A DNA stretch of 64,000 nucleotides from Nitrospirota bacterium (lineage in GTDB: Bacteria > Nitrospirota > Nitrospiria > Nitrospirales > Nitrospiraceae). Shown here in pieces: positions 63,241 to 64,000 of this stretch. Under the pieces are notes generated by a model. The model did no database searches and was not told the DNA's origin. It worked only from the letters and a program-made list of their open reading frames with translations. The position numbers and the translations under genes were made by a program. The stretch spans positions 48,120 to 112,119 of the forward strand of contig JAHRHE010000004.1 of NCBI GenBank assembly GCA_020027965.1, given 5' to 3'. Every line of letters starts with the position of its first letter. The stretch's first letter is position 1.

Positions 63241-64000
63241 CTACGGCATCGTCTGCGGAGGCGATGAGTGCTCTGACACCCGCGACCTGGCCTGCCTGAC
63301 ACGCTCCTCCATCGTAGGGTCCCCGAAGCCTCGGCTCCGAAACCGCTCGATCAGTTTATCGTTTGTCGGATCCAGCTCGAGCGAGTGGAGCCAGGCTTCC
63401 CTGGCGTCCTGAATGCGGTTCTGCTTGAGGTAAATCTCGCCCAGATGCTCGAAAATGACCGGGTCATCTCTCACCAGCGACGTGGCTCTCGTGATCTCCA
63501 CCAGCGCTTCATCGAGCAAGCCCATCTTGAAGAAGGCCCAGCCGAGACTGTCCACGTAATACCCGTTGTTGGGCTTCAGCGAGACCGCCTGCTTGGTCAG
63601 TGACACCGCCTCTTCGATCTTGATGCCGCGCTCCGCATAGGTATAGCCCAGATAATTGAGGGCGTCGGCATGCTTGGGATCCAAACGAAGGGCCGTTTCC
63701 ATCGCCCTGACCACATCGTCGAACCGGTTCAGCTTGTCGTACGCCGTCCCCAGGTTGAAATGGAGGTCGGGATTTGCCGGATGATGGCGGATACCTTCCT
63801 CGAACGCCTGCGACGCGAGGATGTACTGCTCTGTTTGCAGATAGGTCAGTCCCAGCAGGAGATGTGCATCCGATTGCTTCGGGTTCAGGCTGACGGCCTC
63901 GGTGAGGTGCGAGATCGCCTCCGGATACCGTTTCAGGCGGTAGAGGAGGAAGCCCATATGCATGTGGGCGTCCACATAGGTGGGCTGCAACTTGAGGTTG
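63241..64000 (-). CDS. TPR repeat protein, C-terminal part (runs off window end)
   Basis: The frame is open to the window edge, so the N-terminus is missing. The 253 visible residues consist of about seven tetratricopeptide repeats (AHMHMGFLLYRLKRYPEAIS, AHLLLGLTYLQTEQYILASQ, LHFNLGTAYDKLNRFDDVVR, ALNYLGYTYAERGIKIEEAV and more) and a short Arg/Ser-rich tail. ALNYLGYTYAERG followed by YYVDSLGWAFFKMG is a pattern found in Nitrospirota and Geobacter TPR lipoproteins. It is a scaffold-type protein; partners are unknown. Confidence 0.85.
   Translation of the reverse strand, partial: NLKLQPTYVDAHMHMGFLLYRLKRYPEAISHLTEAVSLNPKQSDAHLLLGLTYLQTEQYILASQAFEEGIRHHPANPDLHFNLGTAYDKLNRFDDVVRAMETALRLDPKHADALNYLGYTYAERGIKIEEAVSLTKQAVSLKPNNGYYVDSLGWAFFKMGLLDEALVEITRATSLVRDDPVIFEHLGEIYLKQNRIQDAREAWLHSLELDPTNDKLIERFRSRGFGDPTMEERVRQARSRVSEHSSPPQTMP

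Overview
The window is a GC-rich Gram-negative chromosome segment given over almost entirely to surface polysaccharide synthesis and export. A Kdo hydroxylase (lipid A/LPS core), an ABC-type O-antigen exporter, an O-antigen ligase-like protein and a type IV pilin all point to a diderm bacterium. The gene styles (TPR-rich envelope proteins, YfhO-like protein, pilin, GC content) fit Nitrospirota/Nitrospira, but that placement is an inference and no ribosomal or marker gene is present to fix it.

Layout. Positions 1-5700 hold the start of an exported protein (minus strand), a long gene-poor stretch with palindromic repeats, two paralogous exported proteins flanking a Kdo hydroxylase on the plus strand, and a small exported Ig-like protein. 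From about 5760 to 54520 every gene is on the minus strand, mostly with overlaps or gaps of a few bases: one very large polysaccharide locus. In transcription order (high to low coordinate) it has a UDP-sugar dehydrogenase, a methyltransferase, a methyltransferase-GT2 fusion, two tandem GT-C membrane glycosyltransferases, wbpB-wbpD-wecB, an AsnB-like amidotransferase, two GT4 proteins, two CgeB-like paralogs with a shared unrecognised C-terminal domain, wzm-wzt, a methyltransferase, an SGNH hydrolase with a formyltransferase in an AT-richer patch, another CgeB-like paralog, GT4, methyltransferases, a second AsnB, two SDR epimerases, a fourth CgeB-like paralog, gmd-fcl, a methyltransferase, two GT4, a third AsnB, GT4, a WecA-like initiating transferase, an FAD oxidoreductase, a broken GT4 and a DegT aminotransferase.

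How it could work together (inference). WecA primes a lipid carrier. Gmd and Fcl make GDP-L-fucose. The dehydrogenase, WbpB, the DegT aminotransferase, WbpD and the 2-epimerase together match the five steps from UDP-GlcNAc to UDP-ManNAc3NAcA. The AsnB-like enzymes could amidate uronic acids, the formyltransferase could N-formylate an amino sugar, and several methyltransferases could modify or cap chains. Wzm/Wzt exports the product; Wzt carries a long linker and a carbohydrate-binding C-terminal domain.

Positions 54651-59326 form a separate operon: an O-antigen ligase/TPR protein, a membrane TPR protein and a second ABC transporter. Positions 59635-64000 hold a type IV pilin with a likely sigma-54 promoter and a strong terminator, a YfhO-like membrane protein whose 3' end overlaps the remnant of another pilin gene, and a TPR protein cut by the window end. 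No tRNA, rRNA, CRISPR array or intact insertion sequence was seen.
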